This document shows positions 48,369 to 56,842 of a DNA stretch of 64,000 bases, piece by piece. The translations under genes and the position numbers were made by a program. Below the pieces are notes generated by a model. That model was not told where the DNA came from and ran no database searches. It saw only the letters and a list, made by a program, of their open reading frames with translations. Source of the DNA: Granulicella aggregans (GTDB lineage Bacteria; Acidobacteriota; Terriglobia; Terriglobales; Acidobacteriaceae); contig NZ_JAGSYE010000001.1 of NCBI RefSeq assembly GCF_025685565.1, positions 372,001-436,000 on the forward strand. The letters are read 5' to 3'. Position 1 is the stretch's first letter, and each line of letters opens with the position of its first letter.

Positions 48369-49175
48369 ATGACCTCTTCCAACACCGGAGTTCCCCTATC
48401 GCTGAGCGGCCGCGTGGCGTTGATCACCGGAGGCTCGCGCGGTATCGGCGCGGCTTCGGTGCGGCTCTTCCGTAAGGCCGGGGCGAAGGTCGCCTTCAGC
48501 TACCAGTCCGCCGCATCGATAGCAAACAGCCTCGCCGCAGAACTCGGCGGCCCCGATCACTGCATCGCCATCCAGCAGAACCTGGCCAGCGCCGACGACG
48601 GCCGCGCCCTCGTCTCTTCCGCTGTCACCGCCTTCGGCCGATTGGACTGCCTCGTCGTCAACCACGGCGTCTGGCCGTCGCACGACGCGCCCATCGCGAC
48701 CATGTCCACCGAACAGTGGCGCAACACCCTCAGCATCAATCTCGATAGCGCCTTCGGCCTGGTGCAAGCAGCAGTCGCCCAAATGCTGGCGCAACCTGTC
48801 TCTGGAGTCACGAACGCCAAGGGCCACATCGTCCTCGTCGCCTCCACTGCCGCCCAGCGCGGCGAGGCCTTCCACGCCGACTACGCCGCCAGCAAGGGCG
48901 CGCTGGTCTCGTTGACGAAGAGCCTATCTTCAGAACTTGCTGGCCAGGGCATCTACTGCAACTGCGTCGCACCAGGCTGGGTCGCTACCGAGATGTCGCA
49001 GGCTGCCCTCAACGACCCCGCTACGTCCAAGAAGTTGCTGGCGACGATTCCGCTGGGCCGGGTCGGCCACGTTGATGAGATCGCCGGGCCGATACTGTTT
49101 CTTTGTACGCCGTTAGCCGGATTCTGCTCGGGAGAGATCTTCAACGTGAACGGCGGCGCGGTACTTGTAGGCTAG
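48369..49175 (+). CDS. SDR family oxidoreductase
   Basis: 268 residues: ITGGSRGIGAAS, VVNHGVWPS in place of the common NNAG, catalytic Ser in VASTAAQRG, YAASKGALV, and NVNGGAVL at the end. Resembles 3-oxoacyl-ACP-reductase-type SDRs, but no fatty-acid partner is adjacent. Followed by a palindromic repeat before the next gene. Confidence 0.85.
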   Translation: MTSSNTGVPLSLSGRVALITGGSRGIGAASVRLFRKAGAKVAFSYQSAASIANSLAAELGGPDHCIAIQQNLASADDGRALVSSAVTAFGRLDCLVVNHGVWPSHDAPIATMSTEQWRNTLSINLDSAFGLVQAAVAQMLAQPVSGVTNAKGHIVLVASTAAQRGEAFHADYAASKGALVSLTKSLSSELAGQGIYCNCVAPGWVATEMSQAALNDPATSKKLLATIPLGRVGHVDEIAGPILFLCTPLAGFCSGEIFNVNGGAVLVG

Positions 49176-49220
49176 ACAATCAATTATGAGCAATCTCCCC
49201 TCGACAAACGCTAGCACCTT

Positions 49221-49320
49221 CGAAACCTCCGTCATCCTGAACGGAGTTTGGCGCGCTCCTGCGCCAAACGGAGTTGAAGGACCCCGACGCGGCTCACATC
49301 CCCCACGCCGCTCGAACCTT
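49221..49320 (+). repeat. Palindromic repeat, second family
   Basis: Begins GTCATCCTGAACGGAG; TTTGGCGCG and CGCCAAAC form the central hairpin, followed by GAAGGACCCCGACGCGG. The opening GTCATCCTGA matches the arm end of the large palindrome at 25503. It lies just upstream of the signal peptide of the next gene and adds a false N-terminal extension to that frame. Confidence 0.6.
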
Positions 49321-49350
49321 TCTTCCACAAGTACACACAACAAAGCTGCG

Positions 49351-50214
49351 ATGAAATTCGGTTCGGCGCTGTCCTTCTGTGCGCTTCTCATAGCAGCACT
49401 CGCTACGCCCGCTCGCCTTCACGCCCAGGCGTCCGAGATCCCAAGTGCGCAGACCGCAGCCCAAAACGGCAGCCAGACCAACGGCGTCGATCAGGACAAG
49501 CGCGGCCGCATTCTGCTGGACCAGATGGTCGTCGCGCTCGGCGGGGACGCCTGGCTGAATCGCCGCACCGCGACCTTCCACGGCAACACCGCCGCCTTCT
49601 TCCGCGGCGAACCCAACCTCGGCTCCCCGCCATTCTGGGACTTCAAGCAGTTCGCCGACGCTACCCACCCCGAAGCCGACCGCATCGAGTACACCAAGAA
49701 GCGCGACATCGTGCAGATCTACACCGCCGGCAACGGCTACGAGATCACCTACAAGGGCAACAAGCCCCTGCCCGCCGAGCAGGTGAAAGACTACTTCCTT
49801 CGCCAGCGCCACTCGCTCGAATCCATCATCCACGTCTGGCTCAAGCAGCCTGGGATTGTCGTGCTCTACGAGGGCGCAAGCCAGGTGGAGCGCCGCCAGG
49901 CCGAGAAGGTAACGCTCCTCGGAGCCGACAACGACGCCGTCACCGTCGAACTCGATGCATCGAGCCACCTCCCCCTTCGCCGCACCTTCGAAACGCGCAA
50001 CCAGCAGTTCAAGGACCACGACGAAGATGTGGAGCAGTACGACGACTACCACCTCATCCAGGGCATCATGACGCCGCTGACCATCAGCCGCTATCGCAAC
50101 GGCGATCTTGCTAATCAGCGCTTCTATCTGGACGTAAAGTACAACGAACCGATCGAGCCGTCGATGTTCAACACCGACCTGCCGCTCAAGGCCAAGGGGA
50201 AGTCAAAGGATTGA
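49351..50214 (+). CDS. Secreted protein, outer-membrane lipoprotein-sorting-like
   Basis: 287 residues from ATG 49351 (signal peptide LSFCALLIAALATPARLHAQ). DQMVVALGGDAWLNRRTATFHGNTAAFF and the later HLPLRRTFETRNQQFKD are typical of the DUF4292/lipoprotein-sorting-like (LolA-fold) proteins frequent in Acidobacteriota. A longer frame from 49186 reads through the repeat and is not real coding. Confidence 0.7.
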   Translation: MKFGSALSFCALLIAALATPARLHAQASEIPSAQTAAQNGSQTNGVDQDKRGRILLDQMVVALGGDAWLNRRTATFHGNTAAFFRGEPNLGSPPFWDFKQFADATHPEADRIEYTKKRDIVQIYTAGNGYEITYKGNKPLPAEQVKDYFLRQRHSLESIIHVWLKQPGIVVLYEGASQVERRQAEKVTLLGADNDAVTVELDASSHLPLRRTFETRNQQFKDHDEDVEQYDDYHLIQGIMTPLTISRYRNGDLANQRFYLDVKYNEPIEPSMFNTDLPLKAKGKSKD

Positions 50215-50246
50215 CAAAGGAATAGCAATTTATACTGGTTGCTGCC

Positions 50247-50804
50247 ATGAGCGAGACAGAAGAAGCAGCAGCAGCAGTTCCGTACAAAACGACGATGGAC
50301 ATCGGCGAGATCATGGCGATCCTGCCGCATCGTTACCCGTTCCTCCTCATCGATCGCGTCATCGAGATGGAGCGCAAGACGCGCATCGTCGCCATCAAGA
50401 ACGTCACCGCCAATGAGCCCCACTTCACCGGCCACTTCCCCGACTACCCGCTGATGCCCGGCGTACTGATCGTTGAGGCCATCGCCCAGGCGGGCGGCGC
50501 TCTTCTGCTCACCGAGATCCCCGACCGCGACTCGAAGTTGATGGTCTTCACCGGCATCGACAACGCCAAGTTCCGCCGCCCCGTCGTTCCAGGCGACCAG
50601 ATTCGCATCGAGGTCACCGTCATCAACTGGCGCAGGACCGCCGTAAAGATGCTCGGCGTCGCGACAGTCGAGGGCAAGGTCGCCTGCGAAGCGACCGTCA
50701 CCTGCATGGTCGTCCCACGTCCTGCGAAAGAGACGGCAAAGGAAGCCACGAAGCCTGCTGAATTAGCCACAGTCATCGCCCAGCCCGAGGTCACCCTCGC
50801 GTGA
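50247..50804 (+). CDS. fabZ: (3R)-hydroxyacyl-ACP dehydratase
   Basis: 185 residues. Dehydrates 3-hydroxyacyl-ACP in fatty-acid synthesis and supplies lipid A precursors. Hot-dog fold with catalytic His63 in GHFPDYPLMPGVLIVEA and Glu77 fourteen residues later, both present. The C-terminus carries an extra 25 residues rich in Lys/Ala compared with short FabZ. It overlaps lpxA by four bases. Confidence 0.95.
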   Translation: MSETEEAAAAVPYKTTMDIGEIMAILPHRYPFLLIDRVIEMERKTRIVAIKNVTANEPHFTGHFPDYPLMPGVLIVEAIAQAGGALLLTEIPDRDSKLMVFTGIDNAKFRRPVVPGDQIRIEVTVINWRRTAVKMLGVATVEGKVACEATVTCMVVPRPAKETAKEATKPAELATVIAQPEVTLA

Positions 50805-51583
50805 GCATTCACCCCACGGCGATCGTCGACGAAGGCGCAATCATCCCGGCAAGCTGCAAGATCGGCCCCTTCTGCACCATCGGCCCAAACGTCGTTCTGG
50901 GAGAAGAGTGCGAGCTGGTCTCGCACGTCGTGCTTGATGGGCACCTCACCGTCGGGAAGAAGAACCGCATCTTCTCCTTCGCCTGCATCGGCATCGCGCC
51001 GCAGGACCTGAAGTACGCAGGCGAGCCGACGCGGGTCACGCTCGGCGACAACAACGACATTCGCGAGTACGTCACCATCTCACGGGGAACTGTTGGCGGC
51101 GGTGGCCATACGACTGTCGGCTCCGGCTGCCTCATCATGGCCTACACCCACATCGGCCACGACTCGCACATCGGCAACGGCTGCATCCTGGCGAACTCCG
51201 CCACGCTCGCCGGCCACGTCACGGTCGAAGACTTCGCCGTCGTCGGCGCGCTCTGCCCGGTGCACCAGTTCTGCCGCATTGGCAAGTACGCCTACATCGG
51301 CGGCGGCACGACGATCACGCAGGACGTGCTGCCTTACTCACTGACCTCGATCGAGCGCAACAACCACGCGTATGGATTGAACAAGGTCGGGCTGGAGCGC
51401 AAGGGCTTCACGCCGGAACAGATCAAGGAACTTCGCTCGGCGTACCGGCTGCTGCTGGCCTCGAAGAGGAATACTTCGCAGGCGCTTGAGGCGATTCGCG
51501 AAAGTGTTGCGGCGAGTGGGGACGAACACGTCGCTTACCTTGCAGATTTCATCGCTAACAGCCAGCGTGGGATTATCAAGTAG
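50801..51583 (+). CDS. lpxA: UDP-N-acetylglucosamine O-acyltransferase
   Basis: 260 residues from a GTG that overlaps the fabZ stop. First lipid A step: acylates UDP-GlcNAc. Left-handed beta-helix hexapeptide repeats with HIGHDSHIGNGCILAN containing the general-base His, and NHAYGLNKVGLERKGF near the C-terminus. Length is typical. fabZ-lpxA form the usual lipid A pair. Confidence 0.95.
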   Translation: MSIHPTAIVDEGAIIPASCKIGPFCTIGPNVVLGEECELVSHVVLDGHLTVGKKNRIFSFACIGIAPQDLKYAGEPTRVTLGDNNDIREYVTISRGTVGGGGHTTVGSGCLIMAYTHIGHDSHIGNGCILANSATLAGHVTVEDFAVVGALCPVHQFCRIGKYAYIGGGTTITQDVLPYSLTSIERNNHAYGLNKVGLERKGFTPEQIKELRSAYRLLLASKRNTSQALEAIRESVAASGDEHVAYLADFIANSQRGIIK

Positions 51584-51611
51584 AAAGGAAGGCCTTTCGA
51601 CGAAGCCCGTC

Positions 51612-52133
51612 CTAGCCGCCCATCGCTCTCTTCGCGGCTTCGGTTGCCACATCAACTAGAATTTTCCTAAGCACATCTCCTGCGGCAGGCGCGACCTTAG
51701 CGATGAGTTTCTTGAAGCGGCTGGCTGCCAACCCAGTTCTGGCTGTCTCGACTGTCAAATCCGGGAAGGTGGCCTTAAGCGCGGCATTGTCCTCAGCGTT
51801 CAACTGTTCAAGCTCGTCCGTATATTCCCGAGCAGTTGCGAGGGCCGCTTCAGTCCAAGGAAAAGGCTTGCCGCAAGCACAACAGTAGGAGGGCCTTTCC
51901 GAACGATGTTCAATATCGTCGTCAATTATCGTTTCGCAATGCAGGCAACCATTGATGTTGTCGACGCCGCAGCGCGGGCAGAATGCTAGGCGCACAAGTT
52001 TTTCCCGCAGCTCTCTTTCCTGCCACTCGTGGAAAACACCCTTATAGCGGAGGCTGGTGTTTTGTTCGGGAGCAAAGCCATTGAAATGGCCGTTTCGGCA
52101 ATAAATTGCATTCGGTATTACTAAAAATACCAC
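51612..52133 (-). CDS. DUF2321 family zinc-ribbon protein
   Basis: 173 residues. YCRNGHFNGF, CPRCGVDNINGCLHC, YCCACGKPFPWTEAALAT and a helical C-terminus match DUF2321. Several Cys pairs suggest two zinc sites. Function unknown. It is less GC-rich than the adjacent lpxA and lies at the border of the repeat-rich region. Confidence 0.75.
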   Translation of the reverse strand: MVFLVIPNAIYCRNGHFNGFAPEQNTSLRYKGVFHEWQERELREKLVRLAFCPRCGVDNINGCLHCETIIDDDIEHRSERPSYCCACGKPFPWTEAALATAREYTDELEQLNAEDNAALKATFPDLTVETARTGLAASRFKKLIAKVAPAAGDVLRKILVDVATEAAKRAMGG

Positions 52134-52140
52134 TGCTGCT

Positions 52141-52162
52141 GGGTGCCCCCATCCGCCGCAAC
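52141..52162 (+). repeat. REP-like half element, copy 4
   Basis: GGGTGCCCCCATCCGCC: the left arm only, eight bases upstream of the DUF2321 start. Confidence 0.55.
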
Positions 52163-52204
52163 ATTGCCTGATTCGGTAAGTGGAGCCTGCGCTTCGGACA
52201 TCCT

Positions 52205-52247
52205 ACATCCCACCCATGACGATAAAACCGTCATGGATGGGGCACCC
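52205..52247 (-). repeat. REP-like palindrome, copy 5 (inverted)
   Basis: CCCACCCATGACG...CGTCATGGATGGGGCACCC, inverted relative to copy 6. A GCTTCGGACATCC segment precedes it and also precedes copy 8. Confidence 0.8.
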
Positions 52248-52370
52248 GAAAAGTCTATTCCGATATAAATTGTCTCCACTGACCCGAGCAGTCTACTTTG
52301 AGACAAATTGTCTTTTCTGACCGAGCAGTCGACGGCGAGACAAGTTTTCTCTTCCTGGCCGAGGAAGCCT

Positions 52371-52418
52371 GGGTGCCCCATCCGTCGCGCCTCTGTTTCT
52401 CGCGACGGGTGGGAGGAA
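52371..52418 (+). repeat. REP-like palindrome, copy 6
   Basis: GGGTGCCCCATCCGTCGCG...CGCGACGGGTGGGAGG. It is paired head-to-head with copy 5 on the downstream side of the RAYT gene. A half element (GTCATGGGTGGGACG, 52461-52475) follows at the gene's stop. Confidence 0.8.
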
Positions 52419-52461
52419 CACAGCCCGACCGGAGAGCACTTCGCCCTAAACGGCTTCAACG

Positions 52462-52971
52462 TCATGGGTGGGACGACGCTCTCTCCCGGCGGTTCCATGT
52501 CCACTCCGACTCAATCTCGACTCTTCCAACGACTCCCGTCAAGTAGTGGCAGATGCTCGACCAATGCCAATCCTGCGGCTCCGCCACCAGACCGCGCTTC
52601 ACCGGATTGCGGTGCATGTAGCGTAGCTTCTCGACCAGCTTGGCAGAGGTCACCACATTGAAGTCGTAGTACCGCGTCTGCCAGAACTGCTTCCGGTTGC
52701 CCTTCGCCTGCTTGGACACCTCGACCTTGAGCACATTGAGGGCCGCCGCGAGTTTGTATCGCTTCGGCTCCGAAACAAGCAGATGGACGTGCTCCGGCAT
52801 CAGAACGTATCCAAAGACATAGAACTCATGCTTCTGTCTCAACCATTCCAGCCGGTCTAAGAACGTCATTCGGATCAGGTCATCGTCCAGATATGGCAGG
52901 CGGTGATAGCAACTGAAGGTGACGAAGTGATAGCTCCCACTCTCCTGATATCGCTTGAGGTTGTTGGGCAT
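52462..52971 (-). CDS. REP-associated tyrosine transposase (RAYT)
   Basis: 169 residues of the IS200/Y1-transposase superfamily. HUH motif EHVHLLV (His61, His63) and catalytic tyrosine in WQTRYYDFNV (Tyr101/102), plus the opening YHFVTFSCYHR and a closing HRNPVKRGLV. RAYTs bind and process REP palindromes; this gene is surrounded on both sides by copies of one repeat family, which fits. All key residues are intact, so it may be active. It is less GC-rich than the flanks. Confidence 0.92.
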   Translation of the reverse strand: MPNNLKRYQESGSYHFVTFSCYHRLPYLDDDLIRMTFLDRLEWLRQKHEFYVFGYVLMPEHVHLLVSEPKRYKLAAALNVLKVEVSKQAKGNRKQFWQTRYYDFNVVTSAKLVEKLRYMHRNPVKRGLVAEPQDWHWSSICHYLTGVVGRVEIESEWTWNRRERASSHP

Positions 52972-52996
52972 GTGCGAATCTCACTTCGGACATCCT

Positions 52997-53039
52997 ACGT
53001 CCCACCCATGACGGTGAAACTGTCATGGATGGGGCACCC
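52997..53039 (-). repeat. REP-like palindrome, copy 8 (inverted)
   Basis: CCCACCCATGACGG...TGTCATGGATGGGGCACCC, close to copy 5 and preceded by the same CTTCGGACATCCTAC flank. It lies directly upstream of the RAYT start. Confidence 0.8.
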
Positions 53040-53086
53040 GATCAATCCAGGCCAAGATAGATTTTTCTTGCTGCCCCACAAAGTCC

Positions 53087-53134
53087 GGGTGCCCCATCCG
53101 TCGCGTCCTTGTCTCTCGCGACGGGTGGGAGGAA
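53087..53134 (+). repeat. REP-like palindrome, copy 9
   Basis: GGGTGCCCCATCCGTCGCG...CGCGACGGGTGGGAGG, nearly the same as copy 6, forming with copy 8 the second inverted pair around the RAYT gene. It also lies just downstream of vapD. Confidence 0.8.
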
Positions 53135-53185
53135 CATTCGCTCCGGAAATCCTGTACCCCAGCCCCTACGCCAAGGACCGAAATC

Positions 53186-53464
53186 CTACCCCTTCATAAA
53201 CCCCGTGAAGTCCGACCATTGCTCGACGCGGAACGCCCGGATGTCCCGAACCACCTTGGGGAACCACGGCAGGGCCTTCAGAGCATTCATCGCCAGCATC
53301 AGGTTCGCGAGGTCTTCACTCTCGCTCAGGAATACGCTGCCCTGCACCCTCTTGAACTCAAATTGCAAGAGGCTCTGCTCCACTTCGTCATAAGCTGCCC
53401 GAACACCTTTCGGGTGATGCTCCAAGGCATCGGCCACAACCAGATCGAACGCAATCGCAAACAC
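53186..53464 (-). CDS. vapD: VapD-type toxin (Cas2-like ribonuclease)
   Basis: 92 residues from a GTG that shares one base with the upstream stop. FAIAFDLVVADALEHHPKGV, VQGSVFLS, and VRDIRAFRVEQWSDFTGF match VapD of Haemophilus and Helicobacter closely. VapD has a Cas2-like fold and RNase activity in characterised members. It is the second gene of a two-gene module with a DUF5397 partner, bracketed by REP copies 9 and 10. Confidence 0.9.
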   Translation of the reverse strand: MFAIAFDLVVADALEHHPKGVRAAYDEVEQSLLQFEFKRVQGSVFLSESEDLANLMLAMNALKALPWFPKVVRDIRAFRVEQWSDFTGFMKG

Positions 53465-53679
53465 TATACGGCCTCGGGGTCCTGAAGCATCTCTTCCACC
53501 GGATAGGCGGTAACTTCACCCGTACCAAAGACCCGGATAGTTACGGACTCCTTGCCTTGCACTGAACGCTCGGCTGGCCCGAGGACCTCGTACATCGGGC
53601 CTGAGGGGCCGAATGTCTTGAGTGTTCCCGTCAGGTCTTTTCTTGAGGGTGAAACTTCGGTCTGTGGTTGAGCGGCCAT
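53464..53679 (-). CDS. DUF5397 protein, predicted VapD antitoxin
   Basis: 71 residues from ATG 53679. The KTFGPSGPMYEVLGP and GTGEVTAYPVEEMLQDPEAV segments fit DUF5397, commonly encoded before vapD. It is small, and translated first, as expected for an antitoxin. The antitoxin role is inferred from position. Confidence 0.75.
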   Translation of the reverse strand: MAAQPQTEVSPSRKDLTGTLKTFGPSGPMYEVLGPAERSVQGKESVTIRVFGTGEVTAYPVEEMLQDPEAV

Positions 53680-53731
53680 CACGAGCCTCCGTACCTGAAT
53701 TATAGGACTCGTCCCGCCGCGCCGCGCTCTC

Positions 53732-53775
53732 TGTGCCCCATCCATCGCGCCTCTGCTCCTCGCGATGGGTGGACG
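53732..53775 (+). repeat. REP-like palindrome, copy 10
   Basis: TGTGCCCCATCCATCGCGC...CGCGATGGGTGGACG, 50 bp upstream of the antitoxin start and just after the M28 peptidase stop. Confidence 0.8.
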
Positions 53776-53781
53776 TACGAG

Positions 53782-55434
53782 TTACCTCTGCTGGCTCGTC
53801 TTCCGCGCGCCCTCAAACTCATCCCCCGCCTTCCACTCCACCGTCTTCGGAGCGCTCAGCGCCTCCCACCCCAGCTCCATGCCAAACTTCGCCAGCTTCG
53901 CGTTGCTGGTGAAGTCCATGTCCGGCGTGTAGTTGTCGCTGAAGTTGTGGTAGCGGTGGGCCACGTAGTCGTCCTCCTTCGCAAGTCCCCACGCCGCATC
54001 GTGCCCGGCGAAGAGCGTCCCTTCGCCCACCGAGAACGACGGCACGCCGACGCGGGCGAAGCTGAAGTGGTCGCTGCGATAGTAGTGGCCGGCCTCGGGG
54101 TGCGCGTCCGGGACGATGGCCAGATGGAAGCGCTTGGCCGTCGCTTCGACCGTGGGGTAGAAGCTCGTCCTCTCTGAGCCGGCGACGTTCGTCTCCAAAG
54201 GATCGCCGAAGGGCTGGATGTCGTCGTAGTTCAGATCGAGCGCGATCTGACCGGCTGGGATCGGCGGATGCTGGCCGAGATACTCCGAGCCTAGCAGCCC
54301 CTGCTCCTCCGCAGTGACCGCCGCGAAGATGACTGAGTGCGGCGGCTTCAGCCCCGCCCATACTCTCGCCAGCTCGATCAGAATGCCGCAGCCGGTCGCG
54401 TTGTCCGCCGCGCCGTTGTAGATGTTGTCGCCCGCCATGCCAGGAACAAAACCCAGGTGATCGTAGTGCGCCGAGTACATCACGGCCTGATCTTTGCCCT
54501 TCATCTCGCCCGGCAGAATTCCTACAACGTTCGCCGACTCAAACGGCCGTACCGTGCTCTCGATATGCGCCTTCAAATGCACCGGCAGTTCGATCGCCTT
54601 GAAGCCCCGCCTGCCAGCTGCATCAATCTCAGCATCGGTCGCAGGCATAGCAGCGGCGGCGAAGAGCTTGTCTGCGACATCGTGATGAATCCACGCGGCG
54701 GCCTCGACCACCGGCTTGGCATCGTCCGCAAGGAAGGTCTTCTCTCCTGCACCCGAGTTCTGCACCACACTCCAACCATAGCTGGCAAGGTCAGTGCGAT
54801 GAATGATCAGCGCGCCAATCGCGCCCTTCCGCGCCGCCTGCTCGTACTTGTAGGTCCAGCGTCCGTAGTAGGTCAGAGCCTTGCCGCCGAAGAACTTCGG
54901 ATCATCAGACGGCGGATCGCCGACGATGATCAGCACCACCTTGCCCTTCACATCGACGCCCGCGTAGTCGTCCCAACCAAACTCCGGCGCGGTCACGCCG
55001 TAGCCAACGAAGACGATGGGAGCGTCGATGTTCGCAACAGTCTCATGTCGAGGATTGTTGACGACGTAGTCCGGCCCGAACTTCAGATCAATCGGCGAAC
55101 CGCTCTTCGACACGAATGCCACTGACGACGCATCACGCTTTACGGTCATTCCAAAAAATCTGACCTGCTGGAAGTAGCTTCCGTTGTCGCCCGCAGGCTT
55201 CAGCCCGGAAAGCGCGAACTCCGTGGCAATATACTTCGCCGCAAGCTCACTGCCCCGAAGCCCGGGACCGCGGCCCTCCAGCAGGTCGTCGGCGAGGAAG
55301 CGCACATGCGCGCGGATCTTCTCGGCGTCAATGCTAGCTTCGGCCTTCGCGACCTCGGGCGGAACCTGCGCCCATGCGTATCCAGAGATTGATGTCGTCA
55401 GCGCAAGAAGAGTAGTTGCTGTGCGAAGGTTCAT
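53782..55434 (-). CDS. Secreted M28 family zinc aminopeptidase with PA domain
   Basis: 550 residues from ATG 55434; signal peptide (TTLLALTTSISGYAWAQ). A PA-like insertion (around GALIIHRTDLASYGWSV) is followed by the M28 catalytic core: SAHYDHLGF (His), DNATGCGILIE (Asp), TAEEQGLLGS (Glu-Glu), LNYDD (Asp), and YYRSDHFSF (His). All metal ligands are present. Cleaves N-terminal residues of peptides; substrate range unknown. Confidence 0.9.
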   Translation of the reverse strand: MNLRTATTLLALTTSISGYAWAQVPPEVAKAEASIDAEKIRAHVRFLADDLLEGRGPGLRGSELAAKYIATEFALSGLKPAGDNGSYFQQVRFFGMTVKRDASSVAFVSKSGSPIDLKFGPDYVVNNPRHETVANIDAPIVFVGYGVTAPEFGWDDYAGVDVKGKVVLIIVGDPPSDDPKFFGGKALTYYGRWTYKYEQAARKGAIGALIIHRTDLASYGWSVVQNSGAGEKTFLADDAKPVVEAAAWIHHDVADKLFAAAAMPATDAEIDAAGRRGFKAIELPVHLKAHIESTVRPFESANVVGILPGEMKGKDQAVMYSAHYDHLGFVPGMAGDNIYNGAADNATGCGILIELARVWAGLKPPHSVIFAAVTAEEQGLLGSEYLGQHPPIPAGQIALDLNYDDIQPFGDPLETNVAGSERTSFYPTVEATAKRFHLAIVPDAHPEAGHYYRSDHFSFARVGVPSFSVGEGTLFAGHDAAWGLAKEDDYVAHRYHNFSDNYTPDMDFTSNAKLAKFGMELGWEALSAPKTVEWKAGDEFEGARKTSQQR

Positions 55435-55502
55435 CGGCAATTCTCCTGAAAGTTCCATTCTGCCACCTCGCAGCCAAAGTAGAACGACCGAACTCTCGCT
55501 GC

Positions 55503-56750
55503 CTAAAACGAATCGTGGTCTTCGTCCTCGTCGACGACCGGCCTGGCTCTGCTCGACTGCGCATGGAACTCCGCAGTCGTCTTCTCAGTAACGACCGGGG
55601 CACGCAACGGCCTGACCGGCATCACGTCCAGCCGCTGCAGGACCTTGCGGCAGAGTCCGGTTAGCGGCAACTCCAGAAGCGTTGCCGTTCGAACCCAGTG
55701 AAGGTCTGCCTTCGCTATGGGCACGGCACGGCGTAGCGCCTTGTCCGAAGGCCCCATCGGCGCATAGACGCGGGCATAGTAGTTCGTGTTTGTGATCGCA
55801 TGCCGAATCCGCAGCAGCGGCTCGCGGCTCGCCATCTCGTCTGCCTCCGCGTCCAGAGGAAGCGGCGGCAGCTCGTACATTCCCGCCATCAGGCTTGCCT
55901 CCGCCGGTCGCTGGGCAAGTAGAACCTCGGTCGCGACTCCGCGCTTTCGAACCGAGAGCAGGAAGGCGACCTCGCGGCTCCTCAGCTTCGCTCGCGGAGA
56001 CGTGCTGTGCTCTCCTTTCGTGATGCAAAGCGAGCGCACCGGACAGTGGAGACAGAGCGGCGCTCGCGGAAGGCAGATCGTCGCGCCAAGCTCCATCATC
56101 GCCTGGTTGTGATCGCCCGGAGGGTTGCGCCTTGGCCGGGCTGCCGCAATTTGCTTGCCCTTGCCTGCCACTCCCGGATTGATCGCGGAACCAGCGTCGA
56201 TCGACGCCGGAATGAGCTGTTGCGCGGTCGTTCGCAGGAACGCTCGCCCTGCGGCGGTTCGGTCCTCGGCTCGCCCGGTCAAGCGAAGCAGCACACGCTC
56301 CACGTTCCCATCGACGACAGCAACACTCTCACCAAAGGCAATGCTGGCGATAGCCGCCGAGGTATATTCTCCAACGCCGGGAAGGGTACGGAGCGCCACC
56401 GAATTTGTTGGCAGAACGCCGCCAAGCTCCTCCGTAATAAACTGTGCCGCCTTGTGCAACATGCGAGCGCGACGGTAGTAGCCAAGGCCACTCCAGGCTG
56501 CGAGCACCTCATGTTCCGGAGCAAGAGCAAGCGCCAATAAAGTAGGGAATTTGAGCAGAAACTCGTGATAGTGCTCAATCACAGAGGCGACGCGCGTCTG
56601 TTGTAGCATGATCTCCGAGAGCCATATGCAATAGGGGTCGACCGCACCGCGCCACGGAAGTTTACGCGCATGCACCCTGTACCACTCCATCAGGTTGCGT
56701 TGAAACAAGGCTGGATCTACTTCTGGCCCCACTTCCGTACGTCGTCCCAT
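55503..56750 (-). CDS. mutY: A/G-specific adenine glycosylase
   Basis: 415 residues. Removes A opposite 8-oxoG. Glu46 (LSEIMLQQTR) and Asp147 (VVDGNVERV) are catalytic; HhH is LPGVGEYTSAAIA; the 4Fe-4S cluster ligands are Cys226, 233, 236, 242 in the usual spacing; a NUDIX-like C-terminal domain follows. About 28 residues (182-209, Ala/Gly/Arg rich) are inserted between the helix after the HhH and NQAMMELGA, which is unusual. Confidence 0.93.
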   Translation of the reverse strand: MGRRTEVGPEVDPALFQRNLMEWYRVHARKLPWRGAVDPYCIWLSEIMLQQTRVASVIEHYHEFLLKFPTLLALALAPEHEVLAAWSGLGYYRRARMLHKAAQFITEELGGVLPTNSVALRTLPGVGEYTSAAIASIAFGESVAVVDGNVERVLLRLTGRAEDRTAAGRAFLRTTAQQLIPASIDAGSAINPGVAGKGKQIAAARPRRNPPGDHNQAMMELGATICLPRAPLCLHCPVRSLCITKGEHSTSPRAKLRSREVAFLLSVRKRGVATEVLLAQRPAEASLMAGMYELPPLPLDAEADEMASREPLLRIRHAITNTNYYARVYAPMGPSDKALRRAVPIAKADLHWVRTATLLELPLTGLCRKVLQRLDVMPVRPLRAPVVTEKTTAEFHAQSSRARPVVDEDEDHDSF

Positions 56751-56842
56751 TGACCTACAGTCTCATGCCCTCGGGCAGGTTGCCAAACTTCATGCGATGA
56801 ATCGTTGAACCGACGCCAACCTATGAGGTAAAAGGCGCTGCG

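Noticed and set aside
53186..53464. A CRISPR Cas2 gene
   Set aside because: The sequence matches VapD (VRDIRAFRVEQWSDFT) and there is no cas1 or repeat array.
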